A DNA stretch of 64,000 nucleotides from Streptomyces sp. WMMC940 (GCF_027460265.1 NZ_JAPZBC010000001.1:5622001-5686000); one strand, 5' to 3'. Positions 16,770-26,317 are shown, counted from the stretch's first letter. Translations and numbers: made by a program. The notes: generated by a model not told the origin, from the letters alone.

Positions 16770-17618
16770 TCAGGCTGCCGGGGCGGGCTCCGGAGCCGGG
16801 CCCGCGGCCTCCGTCACGGCCTCCGGGCCGGTCCCGCGCTCCACTGCCCGGGGCCGCAGGTCGGCGTTCTCCAGCACCTCGCGCAGGTGCTTCTCGACGA
16901 CCGGCAGGACCTCGGCGATCGTCACGTCACGACCCAGTTCGCCGGCGAGCGAGGCCACCCCCGCGTCCCGGATGCCGCAGGGCACGATCCGGTCGAACCA
17001 CGTGTTGTCCGGATTCACGTTCAGCGCGAAGCCGTGCATCGTCACGCCCTTGGCGACGCGGATGCCGATGGCGGCGAGCTTGCGGTCCTCTCGGCGCTGC
17101 CCGGCGTTGGACGGGGCGTACTCCGGGCCGCTGAGGCGGGGGTCGAACTCCTCGTCGTGCAGCCGCGGGTCGAGGTCCAGCGACAGTCCTCCCAGCGGGC
17201 GCTGCTCGACCGGGTCGCCCAGGACCCAGACGCCGCTGCGGCCCTCGATCCGGGTGGTCTCCACGCCGAAGTCCGCGCAGGTCCGGATCAGCGCTTCCTC
17301 CAGGCGCCGGACGTGGGCGACCACGTCCACGGGCCGGGGCAACTGCATGATCGGATAGCCGACCAGCTGACCGGGGCCGTGCCAGGTGATCTTCCCGCCG
17401 CGGTCGACGTCGACGACCGGGGTGCCGTCCAGCGGCCGCTCGCTGTCCTCCGTACGCCGTCCGGCCGTGTAGACCGGCGGGTGCTCCAGCAGCAGACAGG
17501 TGTCCGGGATCTCGCCGGCGAACCGGGCCGCGTGCACACGGCGCTGCTCGTCCCAGGCCGCCCGGTACTCGACGGCGTCGTCGCCGAAGCCCAGATGGAC
17601 AAATCGCAGCTCGCTCAC
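16770..17618 (-). CDS. lipB: Lipoyl(octanoyl) transferase
   Basis: It transfers octanoyl groups from acyl carrier protein to lipoyl domains, supplying the substrate of Lip[19 protein letters not shown] carries the family's GGKxTxHGPGQ motif, and the catalytic Cys is in [15 protein letters not shown], with the catalytic Lys in the upstream [14 protein letters not shown] segment. It is 282 residues, longer than most LipB because of a Pro/Ala/Glu-rich C-terminal tail (about 35 residues). The GTG at 17618 starts [10 protein letters not shown]. Confidence 0.95.
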   Translation of the reverse strand: MSELRFVHLGFGDDAVEYRAAWDEQRRVHAARFAGEIPDTCLLLEHPPVYTAGRRTEDSERPLDGTPVVDVDRGGKITWHGPGQLVGYPIMQLPRPVDVVAHVRRLEEALIRTCADFGVETTRIEGRSGVWVLGDPVEQRPLGGLSLDLDPRLHDEEFDPRLSGPEYAPSNAGQRREDRKLAAIGIRVAKGVTMHGFALNVNPDNTWFDRIVPCGIRDAGVASLAGELGRDVTIAEVLPVVEKHLREVLENADLRPRAVERGTGPEAVTEAAGPAPEPAPAA

Positions 17619-17861
17619 CGTTGTGCCTCCCTCAAGCGTTCACGGTGCACTCATCACGCTCCGGCCACTGTACGACTCGTGTCGCACCCGTCAGCGCCGC
17701 CCTCAATCCTCACACGATCGGATGAATGCGGGACGAAGGCGGCGGTTGCGCCGGTATGGGCCGCTAAATTCGCGCCGTTCCTCCCCCCAGAGCTGAGCCC
17801 GGGGGACCCCCAGGCTGCGAGGGCCGCACCCGGGCCCGGAAGGCAGGAGACCGCACAGCTG
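17619..17861. other. Divergent promoter region of lipB and the TPR regulator
   Basis: 243 bases. An AT-richer patch (CCGCTAAATTCGCG, about 17761-17775) may carry the plus-strand promoter. No repeat or gene was seen. Confidence 0.35.
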
Positions 17862-19313
17862 ATGACGGACCGACCCCCGCAGCGCACCCCGAACCGCCAG
17901 CTCGCCGCCCTCATCGCCGAAGCCGGCTTCTCCAACGCGGGGCTGGCCCGCCGGGTGGACCAGCTCGGCCTGGAGCACGGCCTCGACCTGCGGTACGACA
18001 AGACGTCCGTGACGCGCTGGCTGCGCGGTCAGCAGCCGCGCGGCACCACACCCGCCCTGATCGCCGAGGTCTTCACCCGGCGGCTCGGGCGGCGGCTGTC
18101 GGCCCAGGACCTGGGCCTGGACGCGTGTGCGCCGGTCTACGCGGGGCTGGAGTTCGCCGCCACCCCGGAGGAGGCCGTGGACATCGTCAGCGGGCTCTGG
18201 CGCAAGGACTCGGGCAGCCACGCCGAACTGCGCAAGATCGCGTTCACTCCGGCCGGGCTCGTCGTCCCGAGCCGCGACTGGCTGATCGGCCGCGCCGACG
18301 AGCGGGTGGCCCGCGGCGAGCCCACCCAGAGCGGAGCGCAGGCCAGGGTGCCGGGACAGGGCGGCCGCACGTCGGTGCCGCGGCAGCGCGGCACGGACCG
18401 CGGCCCGGGCCAGCGGGTCGGCCCCGGTGACATCGCGGCCCTGCGGTCCGTCGGCGAGCTCTTCCGGACCCTCGACCACGCCTACGGCGGCGGCCACGCC
18501 CGTCAGGCGCTCGTCCGCTACCTGGAGCACGAGGCCGAGCCGATGCTGCGCGGGACGTACGGGGAGGGCACCGGACGCCGGCTGTTCGGGGCGGTCGCGG
18601 ACCTCACCCGGCTCGCGGGCTGGACGTCGTTCGACATCGCCGCCCACGGTCTCGCCCAGCGGTACTTCGTCCAGGCGCTGCGGCTGGCCCAGGCCGCGGG
18701 CGACCGTGCCTACGGGGCGTACGTACTGGTCACGATGGCCCGGCAGGCCGTCTACCTCGGGCACGGACGGGAGGCCGTCCAGCTCACCCGGGTCGCCCAG
18801 CAGGGCGTCGGCTCCTCCGCCCCGCCCGCCGTCCAGGCCCTGCTGCACGCGGTCGAGGCCCGCGGGTACGGCGTGCTCGGGGAGGTGCGCTCCTGCACGG
18901 CCTCGCTCGTCCGGGCCGAGCGCACACTGGACACCGCCCGGCCCGGGGACGACGTGCCGCACTGGGCGCGGTTCTTCGACGAGGCACAGCTGGCCGACGA
19001 GTTCGGGCACTGCCACCGCGATCTGCAGCAGTACCGCGCGGCCGTGCAGCACGCCGAGCGCTCGCTCCAGCTGCGCGCCCCGGGCTTCGCGCGCAGCCGC
19101 CTCTTCTGCCGCGTCGTCCTCGCCACCTCCCGGCTCGGCCTGGGGGAGCTGGACCAGGCGTGCGCTCTGGGTGCGGAGGCGGCGCAGCAGGCCTCGGAGA
19201 TGCGGTCGGCCAGGGCCATCGAGTACGTGCGCGACTTCGAGCGACGGCTGGAGCCCTACCGCGACGCGGCCGCGGTCCGTACCTACCGGGACCGTGTCGC
19301 GGCGATGGGCTGA
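17862..19313 (+). CDS. Regulator-like protein with N-terminal HTH and TPR-like helices
   Basis: A 483-residue protein. Residues 1-70 resemble an XRE-type DNA-binding start typical of Streptomyces (NRQLAALIAEAGFSNAGLARRVD, then KTSVTRWLRGQQPRG). The C-terminal 300 residues are all-helical with repeated alanine- and leucine-rich helices (ARQALVRYLEHEAEP, YFVQALRLAQAAGDRAYG, AVQHAERSLQLR), as in TPR-containing regulators. A basic, Gln/Gly/Arg-rich linker (about residues 155-190) joins them. Streptomyces have many such proteins affecting development or antibiotic production; the target of this one is unknown. The ATG at 17862 has GGAGA 11 bases upstream. Confidence 0.8.
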   Translation: MTDRPPQRTPNRQLAALIAEAGFSNAGLARRVDQLGLEHGLDLRYDKTSVTRWLRGQQPRGTTPALIAEVFTRRLGRRLSAQDLGLDACAPVYAGLEFAATPEEAVDIVSGLWRKDSGSHAELRKIAFTPAGLVVPSRDWLIGRADERVARGEPTQSGAQARVPGQGGRTSVPRQRGTDRGPGQRVGPGDIAALRSVGELFRTLDHAYGGGHARQALVRYLEHEAEPMLRGTYGEGTGRRLFGAVADLTRLAGWTSFDIAAHGLAQRYFVQALRLAQAAGDRAYGAYVLVTMARQAVYLGHGREAVQLTRVAQQGVGSSAPPAVQALLHAVEARGYGVLGEVRSCTASLVRAERTLDTARPGDDVPHWARFFDEAQLADEFGHCHRDLQQYRAAVQHAERSLQLRAPGFARSRLFCRVVLATSRLGLGELDQACALGAEAAQQASEMRSARAIEYVRDFERRLEPYRDAAAVRTYRDRVAAMG

Positions 19314-19446
19314 TCCGCCGACGCCCGGCACCCGGGGCGGTACCCGGGCGGGACGCCCCCGGTCCCATGGGTGCGCGGCGGGCGTGGGCTCCGCACGCGG
19401 CGCGGGCCGCACCGGGGCGGCATACCGGCACCGGAGCGGGAGTGAG

Positions 19447-19470
19447 CCACGGCCGCGCCCGCGGCCGTGG
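19447..19470. terminator. Hairpin between convergent genes
   Basis: A perfect 10-bp stem (19447-19456 with 19461-19470) with a 4-base loop, between the regulator and the oxidoreductase gene. Confidence 0.55.
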
Positions 19471-19577
19471 GTCACGGCCCTGCCCGCGCTTCCGGAGGCT
19501 TGGTGCCCCGGTCCCACCGACCCGGTCCGGACCGAGGCCCCCGTGGCCGGACGGCCCCGTCCACGGAGGCCCGGCGG

Positions 19578-20912
19578 TCAGGCCGCGGCGGTGCCGAGCA
19601 GCGCGGGTGCGAGTTCCGGCTGGATGCCGAAGTCGCGCAGTACCGCGTGTGCCGCCCGGCGCCCCGAGTGCAGCGCGCCCTGGACGGTGCTCGTGTCCCG
19701 GTGGCCTCCGCAGACGTAGAGCCCGCAGAGCAGCCGCACCGGCCGGCGCAGGTCGTGGGGAGCGGGCATGGCGGGGACGGCCTCCGGGTCGTGGTGCACG
19801 TCCAGCAGCTCCCAGTCGGCGGTGGACGTTCCGTACAGGGTGGCGAGATGGGCCCGGACCCGTGCGTCGAGCGCGGCGGGCGGATCGCCCAGCACGGCGG
19901 AGGTGATCAGCACCCGGCCCTCGGGCGCACGGGACGGGTCGACCTCGCTCATCACCGCCGTGTGCGCGACCGGACCGGAGCCGTCCGCGTCCAGTACCAG
20001 GGCCGGCTCGGCCAACGGTGGCGCAGGGGCGGTGTGGTGCAGGACCGTCAGCGGGTGGAAGTCCGGCACCCGCAGCCCCGGGAGCAGCTCCGCCGCGGCC
20101 CGGGCTCCCGTCGCGACGAGCAGGGAGCGGCAGGTGAAGGTGCCGTGTTCCTCGGTGGTGACGGAGGAGATGGACGCCTCGGTGACCCGGGCACCGGTGA
20201 GCACGGTGCCCGGCGGCAGCGCGTCCGCGAGCAGCGCCGGAAGCCGGTCGGCACCGCCCGTCGGCACACAGAGCCGGCCGCGCGCGAAGCCGCGCAGCAC
20301 GAGGTCGGCGCAGCGGCTGGAGGTGACCAGCTCGGCATCGCTCAACAGGGCGGCGAGCAACGGCCGGAGGAAGCCGTGAACGGTACGCGAGGGCAGGCCG
20401 CGGTTGAACAGGGCTTCGTGCGTGGGAAGTTCACGCCGGGCCAGTAGTCGCCGGGGCGGCGTCGCGGCGAGCCGTCCGAGCGCCGCCGTGAGCCGGGCCT
20501 GGTCGAAGGCGCCGCCGAGGGGTGTCCGGGGGGCGCTTGCCAGGGCGCGCGCCGCAGTCAATGCGCCCCTCGCGCGCCGCGCGCCACCCGTCCCGCGCAT
20601 GCCGAGGACTTCGCCGGCGCGGTGGTGCCGGCCCTCGCTGTGCACGAGCACGCCGGGCGAGAAGCGGCTCAGCGGCAGGTCGGCCAGGACGGGGGTGCGG
20701 CGGAGCTCCGGATACGAGGTGTTGAGCAGCCGGACCGTCCGGTCGAGCCGAAACCCGTCCAGCTCTCCGGTGGCCGTCCGGCCCCCCACCCTCGGTCCGG
20801 CCTCCAGTACGACGACCGTGACTCCCGCACCGGTCAGCCGATGAGCCGCCGCGAGCCCGGCGATCCCGGCTCCGACGATGACGACGTCCGCGTGGCGTGC
20901 GCTGCTGAGCAC
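19578..20912 (-). CDS. FAD-dependent amine oxidase/desaturase-like flavoprotein
   Basis: A 444-residue flavoprotein. DVVIVGAGIAGLAAAHRL is the dinucleotide-binding GxGxxG start, followed by VLEAGPRVGGRTATGELDGFRLD, the GG-R-x motif of amine oxidases, protoporphyrinogen oxidases and carotenoid desaturases. The C-terminal LYVCGGHRDTSTVQGALHSGRRAA is the second FAD contact. Such enzymes oxidise amines or desaturate hydrocarbons; no substrate clue exists in the neighbourhood. The GTG at 20912 starts the conserved region. Confidence 0.85.
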   Translation of the reverse strand: MLSSARHADVVIVGAGIAGLAAAHRLTGAGVTVVVLEAGPRVGGRTATGELDGFRLDRTVRLLNTSYPELRRTPVLADLPLSRFSPGVLVHSEGRHHRAGEVLGMRGTGGARRARGALTAARALASAPRTPLGGAFDQARLTAALGRLAATPPRRLLARRELPTHEALFNRGLPSRTVHGFLRPLLAALLSDAELVTSSRCADLVLRGFARGRLCVPTGGADRLPALLADALPPGTVLTGARVTEASISSVTTEEHGTFTCRSLLVATGARAAAELLPGLRVPDFHPLTVLHHTAPAPPLAEPALVLDADGSGPVAHTAVMSEVDPSRAPEGRVLITSAVLGDPPAALDARVRAHLATLYGTSTADWELLDVHHDPEAVPAMPAPHDLRRPVRLLCGLYVCGGHRDTSTVQGALHSGRRAAHAVLRDFGIQPELAPALLGTAAA

Positions 20913-21274
20913 GTGCCCCTCCCCGAGGTCGGCGCGGCTGTGGTGGGGTGCTCATGCCCCCAACCGGCTGGCGGAATGCCGAAGTTCGGAACGAGGGTAG
21001 AAACCCGGCCGCGGGAATCCACGCGCGCGCGGTGGGCGCCCGGGAGCACGGGGTCGCACGGCCGTGCGATCGGCTTCGCCCCGGCGCGCACGCCGGGGCG
21101 TGCGGAGCGCACCACCGTCTTCACGCGGAAGCGCCGGGCGTGAGAGACGGCGCCCGGGCAGTGCCCGCGCCGGGAACCGCACCGGCCCACGACGAGGACC
21201 GCTCGGTCGCTCGCCCCCGGTGGAGCCCCCTCGGGCCGTCGGCCCCGGCGCCGCCGGGCCTGCCCGTGTCCGTG
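20913..21274. other. Spacer with palindrome and hairpin
   Basis: It contains a perfect 16-bp GC palindrome (21054-21069, TCGCACGGCCGTGCGA) and a hairpin at 21079-21098. The part next to 20912 should carry the flavoprotein promoter. No gene is supported. Confidence 0.45.
21079..21098. terminator. Short GC hairpin, possible terminator of the epimerase gene
   Basis: An 8-bp perfect stem (21079-21086 with 21091-21098) with a 4-base loop, downstream of the minus-strand gene at 21275. Confidence 0.45.
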
Positions 21275-22174
21275 TCAGGCGAGGGCCGCGCGGATCGCCT
21301 CGTCGACGGACGGATGGGAGAAGGTGAAGCCGGACTCGAGGAGCTTCCTCGGCACGACCCGCTGGCTGCCGAGGACGTCCTCCGCGAACTCGCCGAGATA
21401 CACCCGCAGGGCTACCGGCGGCACCGTGAGCAGGGTCGGACGGTGGAGCACACGGCCCATCGCCGCCGTCACCTCTCGATTGGTCAGTGGTTCCGGAGCT
21501 GTCAGATTGACCGGGCCCGACAGGGTGTCCGTGTCCACGATGTGGCGCAGCGCGGCGATCTCGTCCTGCAAGGAGATGAAGCTCCAGAACTGGCGGCCGC
21601 TGCCCAGCCGCCCGCCCAGGCCCGCCCGGAACAGCGGGAAGAGCCTTCCCCACGCACCGCCCTCACGCGCCACCACCAGTCCCGTGCGGGCGAACGCCAC
21701 CCGGACACCCGCCTCCTCGGCCGGTGCCGCCGCGGCCTCCCACTCCTCGCAGACACCGGGCAGGAAGCCCGCACCGGGGGGCGCGCTCTCGTCGACCGCG
21801 CGGTCGCCCGTGTCGCCGTAGTACCCGATCGCCGAGCCGCACACCAGCACCCGCGGCGGCTCCTCCAGTGACGCAAGAGCCTCCGCGAGCGCGGCCGTGC
21901 CGAGCACCCGGCTGTCCCGGATCTCCTTCTTGTACGCCTCGCTCCAGCGGCGGTCGCCCACCCCGGCACCCGCGAGATGGACGACCGCCTCGCAGCCGAT
22001 GAGCCCCGCCGCGTCCACGTACTGCCGTGCCGGGTCCCACCGGACCTCGTCCGCCGCCCGCGGCGCCCGTCTGACGAGTCGCACCACCTCGTGCCCAGCC
22101 GTGCCCCCGGCCCGCAGGGAACGCACCAGTGCCGAACCGATCAGACCGCCCGCGCCCGTCACAGCAATACGCAT
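21275..22174 (-). CDS. TIGR01777-family (SDR39U1-like) epimerase
   Basis: A 299-residue extended SDR. MRIAVTGAGGLIGSALVRSLRAGG is the Rossmann motif. AVVHLAGAGVGDRRWSEAYKKEI and RVLVCGSAIGYYGDTGDRAVDE are diagnostic of the family, with Tyr-x3-... chemistry replaced by the GYYG segment. The C-terminal domain ends TFSHPSVDEAIRAAL (DUF1731-like). Enzymatic function is unknown. The ATG at 22174 is only 34 bases from the divergent acetyltransferase start, so the promoters must overlap or transcripts are leaderless. Confidence 0.9.
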   Translation of the reverse strand: MRIAVTGAGGLIGSALVRSLRAGGTAGHEVVRLVRRAPRAADEVRWDPARQYVDAAGLIGCEAVVHLAGAGVGDRRWSEAYKKEIRDSRVLGTAALAEALASLEEPPRVLVCGSAIGYYGDTGDRAVDESAPPGAGFLPGVCEEWEAAAAPAEEAGVRVAFARTGLVVAREGGAWGRLFPLFRAGLGGRLGSGRQFWSFISLQDEIAALRHIVDTDTLSGPVNLTAPEPLTNREVTAAMGRVLHRPTLLTVPPVALRVYLGEFAEDVLGSQRVVPRKLLESGFTFSHPSVDEAIRAALA

Positions 22175-22208
22175 GCGTCACATCCTGCCCCATGACACAG
22201 TGACCGCC

Positions 22209-22736
22209 ATGTCCGAACCCGGCACCCCCTTCGTCATACGCCCGGCACAGGGATCCGACGACACCGCCCTCGCCGAACTCGACCGCGCCACCTGGTCGAC
22301 GCTGCACGCCGTCCAGCCGCGCCCGGTGCCCCCGTACCGGCCGTTCTTCGACGAGACCCACCCGCCGGAGCAGCACCTGGTCGCCGAACCCGTGACCGAA
22401 GGCGCGGTCGGGGACGGAAGGATCGCCGGCTACATCCGTGTCTGCGCCCCCACGCCGCTCTCCTGCAACCAGCACGTACGCCAGATCCAGGGCCTCGCGG
22501 TGGCCGACTGGGCGCGTGGACGGGGCGTGGCGCGGGCACTGCTCCGCGCCGCCGGTGACGCGGCACGCCGGGAGGGCGCGGTCCGCCTCACCCTGCGGGT
22601 GCTCGGGCACAACACCCCGGCCCGCCGGCTCTACGAGTCGGAGGGCTACACCGTCGAGGGAGTCCTGCCCGGTGAGTTCTTCCTCGCCGGTCGGTACGTC
22701 GACGACGTGCTCATGGGGCGCCCGCTCACCGGGTAG
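22209..22736 (+). CDS. GNAT-family acetyltransferase
   Basis: A 175-residue N-acetyltransferase. The acetyl-CoA-binding motif A is visible as IQGLAVADWARGRGVARALLRAAGD (V-x-x-x-x-R-G-x-G-x-A), followed by LTLRVLGHNTPARRLYESEGYTVEGV (motif B). The C-terminus GRYVDDVLMGRPL is typical of RimI/PanZ-like members. The substrate is unknown. The start could be the ATG at 22209 or the in-frame GTG at 22199. The last 11 bases overlap the TetR gene on the other strand. Confidence 0.87.
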   Translation: MSEPGTPFVIRPAQGSDDTALAELDRATWSTLHAVQPRPVPPYRPFFDETHPPEQHLVAEPVTEGAVGDGRIAGYIRVCAPTPLSCNQHVRQIQGLAVADWARGRGVARALLRAAGDAARREGAVRLTLRVLGHNTPARRLYESEGYTVEGVLPGEFFLAGRYVDDVLMGRPLTG

Positions 22737-23394
22737 CCCATGTCGCGGGGGCCAACGGGCGCAGCCCGCCGGACAGTTCGCGCAGACACCGCACCGCCGG
22801 TCCCGCCGGCGACCCGGTACCGCCCGCCGCCCCGGGCGGCGCGTCCGACGCTGCCCAGACCTCCAGTCCGATCCGCAGCGCGTCCACGGCGACCGCCGCC
22901 GCGAGCCGCAGCTCCAAGGGGTCGGCGTCCGGCCCGGCCAGCCCGGCGAGCACCGGTACCAGGCGCTCCTCCGACTCCTGGTTCACCCGGTACCAGACCG
23001 CCCGCAGCGCCGGATCCCGTACCGCCGCGCGCAGCAGCGACCGCGTACGGCGCAGCCCTTCGGCCGATCCGCCCTCCGGTGCCGCGAGCGCCTCGGTGAG
23101 CGTCCGCTCCAGGACCTCCGGCAGCGGGGCGCCCGGGCCGGCGGCCGCGAGCAGCGCCAGCCAGCGCTCGGCGCCCATGGCGAGCAACGGCCCGGCGGCG
23201 TCCTGTTTGTGGCGGAAGTACCGGTAGAACGTGCGCAGGGCCACCCCGGCCCGGTCCGCGATCTCCTCGGCCGACGTGGCGTCCGGGCCGCGTTCGGTGA
23301 ACAGTTCCGCGGCGGCGCGGGCGATCTCCAGCCGGGTCGCGGCCTTGCGGCGCTCGGTCAGCGGCCGGCGGGGTGACGGCGGCGTGGTGCTCAC
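22726..23394 (-). CDS. TetR-family regulator
   Basis: A 222-residue repressor-type protein. The N-terminal helix-turn-helix reads ATSAEEIADRAGVALRTFYRYFRHKQDAAGPLL. The C-terminal domain is Ala/Leu-rich and resembles the AcrR/MftR-type ligand domain. The GTG at 23394 starts VSTTPPSPRRPLTERRK. It overlaps the acetyltransferase gene tail-to-tail by 11 bases. Targets are unknown; the 140-base region upstream is the likely operator site. Confidence 0.85.
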   Translation of the reverse strand: MSTTPPSPRRPLTERRKAATRLEIARAAAELFTERGPDATSAEEIADRAGVALRTFYRYFRHKQDAAGPLLAMGAERWLALLAAAGPGAPLPEVLERTLTEALAAPEGGSAEGLRRTRSLLRAAVRDPALRAVWYRVNQESEERLVPVLAGLAGPDADPLELRLAAAVAVDALRIGLEVWAASDAPPGAAGGTGSPAGPAVRCLRELSGGLRPLAPATWATR

Positions 23395-23541
23395 CGGACG
23401 AAGCGTACGCCCGCCGGCGGCAGACGGGACCGACCGTGCGTCAGGGTCCGGAGCGTCACCCGCCCGTGCGCCGTACGCACTCCGTCCGGGCACGCGCGCG
23501 GAGCGTTTCGCGCTCCGGCGCGCGCCCGGGCGGGGGGCGTT

Positions 23542-24060
23542 CTAGGCCCCGAAGCGCTGCCACAGCGCCGGGAACCGTTCCGCGAGCACCCGGTCGTTCT
23601 CGAGGTCGAACGGGGTGCCCTCCGGCTCCGCGGACTGCGCGGCGATCCCCAGATCGGGTGCGGCCGTTCCGGTGAGCTGCTCGTAGGCCTCGTCGGCCGC
23701 GTAGCCCAGCTCCTCACCGTCGCCGTCGATCTCCTCGTCGAAGTCGTCCAGGAGTTCGGCGAGGGAGTCCGGCTCGTGCACCGCGCCCTCGAAGACCTCC
23801 CGGCCCTGGCCGATCAGCCAGCAGCGGAAGTAGTCGAACGCGTCGTCGCTCGCCCCGTCCAGCAGCACGGTGGCGGCCCCCCACAGATCCCAGCGGTAGG
23901 CGCGGTTGTAGCGGGACTCGAAGTGCCGCGCGAAGTCCAGGACGGAGTCGGGGTCGAGCTGCAGCAGCCGCTCGACGAGCAGGTCGGCGTGGTCCTCGGG
24001 ATCGCCCTCGGCGGCCTCGCGCGTGCTGTCGATGATCTCCCAGAACTCCGTCTCGTCCAT
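23542..24060 (-). CDS. DUF4240-family protein
   Basis: A 172-residue acidic cytoplasmic protein. It begins MDETEFWEIIDSTREAAEGDPEDHADLLVERL and contains LDFARHFESRYNRAYRWDLWGAATVL and DAFDYFRCWLIGQGREVFEGA, the DUF4240 hallmark seen in actinobacteria and some toxin-immunity contexts. An immunity-like role has been suggested for related families, but nothing here points to a toxin partner. The ATG at 24060 is well placed. It is divergent from the SDR gene. Confidence 0.82.
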   Translation of the reverse strand: MDETEFWEIIDSTREAAEGDPEDHADLLVERLLQLDPDSVLDFARHFESRYNRAYRWDLWGAATVLLDGASDDAFDYFRCWLIGQGREVFEGAVHEPDSLAELLDDFDEEIDGDGEELGYAADEAYEQLTGTAAPDLGIAAQSAEPEGTPFDLENDRVLAERFPALWQRFGA

Positions 24061-24265
24061 CACGGGACAAGCATCGGGGCTCGCGGGGGGCCGCGCACGT
24101 GGAGCGGCCGAAATACCGCCCCTCGGAAATCGGCCGCGACGTCGGGCGGGGCCACGGTCCGGAGGGCGGCCGGGCCGCTGCCGCCACACGGACCGGAGGG
24201 CGGCCGGGGAGAGCGTCCGGGAAATGCGGACGGAGGATGTCGGGATTCCGTGCGAGCGTCGCAGC

Positions 24266-25186
24266 ATGACGACCGAGACAGCACTGCAGGGGAAGATCGC
24301 GCTCGTCGCGGGCGCGACACGGGGCGCGGGCCGGGCCATCGCCGTCCAACTGGGCGCGGCGGGCGCCACCGTCTATGTGACCGGACGCACCACGAGGGAG
24401 CGCGTCAGCGAGGTCGGCCGGGCGACCGAGACCATCGAGGAGACGGCCGAACTGGTCACGGCGGCGGGCGGCCTGGGCATCGCGGTCCCCACCGACCACC
24501 TCGACGCGGCCGCGGTCCGAGCGCTCGTCGCCCGCGTCGACGAGGAGCACGGCCGGCTGGACGTCCTCGTCAACGACGTCTGGGGCGGCGAGCACCTCGT
24601 CGTCTGGGACACCAAGATGTGGGACACCGACCTCGACCGCGGACTGCGCATGCTGGAACTGGGCGTCCGCAGCCACATCATCACCAGCAGCTGTGCCCTG
24701 CCCCTGCTCACGCGCCGGCCCGGCGGGCTCGTCGTCGAGGTCACCGACGGCACGGCGGAGACCAACCGCCGCTTCCGCGAGAACTTCTACTACGACCTCG
24801 CCAAGAACGCCCCGATCCGAATGGCGTTCACCCTCGGCGAGGACCTGAAGGACACCGGCTGCACCGCGGTGTGCGTGACGCCGGGCTATCTGCGCTCCGA
24901 GCAGATGCTGGAGGCCTTCGGGGTCCGCGAGGACAACTGGCGGGACGCGGTCGCCCACCAGCCCCACTTCGCCGTCGCCGAGTCGCCGGTGTACGTCGGC
25001 CGCGCCGTCGCCGCCCTCGCCGCCGACCCGGACCGGGCCCGCTGGAACGGGCGGTCGCTCTCCAGCGGACAGCTGGCCCGGGAGTACGGCTTCACGGACA
25101 CCGACGGGAGCCGGCCGGACGCCTGGGCGTACTTCGAGGACGTCGTGTTCGGGGGCAAGGAGGGATCGGCGGAGGACTACCGCTGA
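24266..25186 (+). CDS. Short-chain dehydrogenase/reductase
   Basis: A 306-residue SDR. GKIALVAGATRGAGRAIAVQLGAAGATVYVTGRT is the TGxxxGxG cofactor site (here AGATRGAG). VNDVWGG replaces the usual NNAG. FYYDLAKNAPIRMAF carries the catalytic Tyr-x3-Lys, and VTPGYLRSEQM is the conserved PG motif. This matches the subgroup of about 300-residue actinobacterial SDRs with the NDVWGGE motif. The ATG at 24266 starts MTTETALQGK. The last 10 bases overlap the convergent WYL gene. Confidence 0.9.
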   Translation: MTTETALQGKIALVAGATRGAGRAIAVQLGAAGATVYVTGRTTRERVSEVGRATETIEETAELVTAAGGLGIAVPTDHLDAAAVRALVARVDEEHGRLDVLVNDVWGGEHLVVWDTKMWDTDLDRGLRMLELGVRSHIITSSCALPLLTRRPGGLVVEVTDGTAETNRRFRENFYYDLAKNAPIRMAFTLGEDLKDTGCTAVCVTPGYLRSEQMLEAFGVREDNWRDAVAHQPHFAVAESPVYVGRAVAALAADPDRARWNGRSLSSGQLAREYGFTDTDGSRPDAWAYFEDVVFGGKEGSAEDYR

Positions 25187-26172
25187 GCCGTGGTCCCGGC
25201 GGGCGTGCCCCCGTAGAGGGCGTGCATACCGGCCGCGGCTGTCGCGAACCTCTGGCGGAGGCCTTCCGGGCCCATCACCTCCGACTCCGGCCCGAGCGAC
25301 AGGAGCTGGGTGAACGCCACCACCTCGGACTCCACCGGCAGCGTGATCGTGCGCCACCCCCGGTCGTCCGCCGGCCCCGCCGCCCCCAGCGCCTCCTCCG
25401 CGGCGGCCCGGTCCGTGACGTGGGGCAGCCGGCGGGCCGCCTCCGGGGACAGCCGCAGCACCACCTCGGCCCGCAGGATCGAGCGGGCGAACTGCGCGGC
25501 GCGCTCCTCCCAGAAGGCGGGCAGATCGAAGGACGCGTCCCGCTCGAAGCGCTCGTCGGTCAGGGAGACGGCCGTGAACCTGTCGATGCGGTAGACGCGG
25601 AACGACGTGCCGTCGGCGAGGGCACACAGGTACCAGACCCCGGCCTTCAGCACGAGGCCGTAGGGCTCCAGCCGGCGCTCGGCCTCCCGGTAGCGCGCCG
25701 TCAGCACCCGGTCGCCCCACACGGCCTCGGCGACCACCGGCAGCAGGTCCGGGGTCTCCGGCTCCTGGTACCAGCCGGGTGCGTCCAGATGGAACCGCTG
25801 GGCCGCGGAGCGCGAGGCGTCCCGCAGCGACGGGAGCAACGCGGCGGAGACCTTGAGGCGCGCGGCGGAGGCCGCGTCCTCCAGCCCCATCTCGCGCAGC
25901 GCTCCGGGCACCCCGGACAGGAACAGCGCCTCGGCCTCGCTCCTGGCCAGCCCGGTCAGCCGGGTCCGGTACCCGCCGACGAGCCGGTACCCCCCGGCCC
26001 TCCCGCGGTCCGCGTACACCGGGACCCCCGCCTCCGACAGCGCGAGCGCGTCCCGGGTGACGGTCCGCTCGGAGACCTCCAGCTCCCGGGCGAGCTCGGA
26101 GGCGGTCATGGAGGGGCGGGACTGGAGCAGCAGGACCATCTTGATGAGCCGGGCAGCGCGCATGGTGGCCAT
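25177..26172 (-). CDS. WYL-domain transcriptional regulator
   Basis: A 331-residue regulator. An N-terminal winged HTH (ARLIKMVLLLQSRPSMTASELARELEVSERTVTRD, then LSEAGVPVYADRGRAGGYRLV) is followed by the WYL ligand domain, LEPYGLVLKAGVWYLCALADG...YRIDRF, where the W-Y-L triad is visible. A C-terminal WCX-like extension follows. It overlaps the SDR gene by 10 bases tail-to-tail and may control it, though WYL regulators more often act on divergent genes. Possible starts are the ATGs at 26172 and 26163. Confidence 0.9.
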   Translation of the reverse strand: MATMRAARLIKMVLLLQSRPSMTASELARELEVSERTVTRDALALSEAGVPVYADRGRAGGYRLVGGYRTRLTGLARSEAEALFLSGVPGALREMGLEDAASAARLKVSAALLPSLRDASRSAAQRFHLDAPGWYQEPETPDLLPVVAEAVWGDRVLTARYREAERRLEPYGLVLKAGVWYLCALADGTSFRVYRIDRFTAVSLTDERFERDASFDLPAFWEERAAQFARSILRAEVVLRLSPEAARRLPHVTDRAAAEEALGAAGPADDRGWRTITLPVESEVVAFTQLLSLGPESEVMGPEGLRQRFATAAAGMHALYGGTPAGTTAQR

Positions 26173-26290
26173 TGTCGCGGCTCGCACGGACGGGGGCGGC
26201 CGCCGGGGACGTCGGTGCGCCGGGACGGGCCGGGGACCGGAATGCGGACGCCCCCGCGGCCCGAGGAGGCTGCGGGGGCGTCCGGGAGAG

Positions 26291-26314
26291 CCTGGTGCCT
26301 GACGCGGCACCAGG
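26291..26314 (-). terminator. Hairpin terminator of aceE
   Basis: A perfect 9-bp stem (26291-26299 with 26306-26314) and a 6-base loop a few bases beyond the aceE stop. Its arm contains a 15-base stretch identical to the right end of the MITE-like element at 6696-6710. Confidence 0.7.
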
Positions 26315-26317
26315 GGC

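Noticed and set aside
17703..19517. A 604-codon frame antisense to the TPR regulator
   Set aside because: Translation is Arg/Gly/Pro-rich without domains, while the plus strand shows an HTH and helical repeats with proper start and ribosome site.
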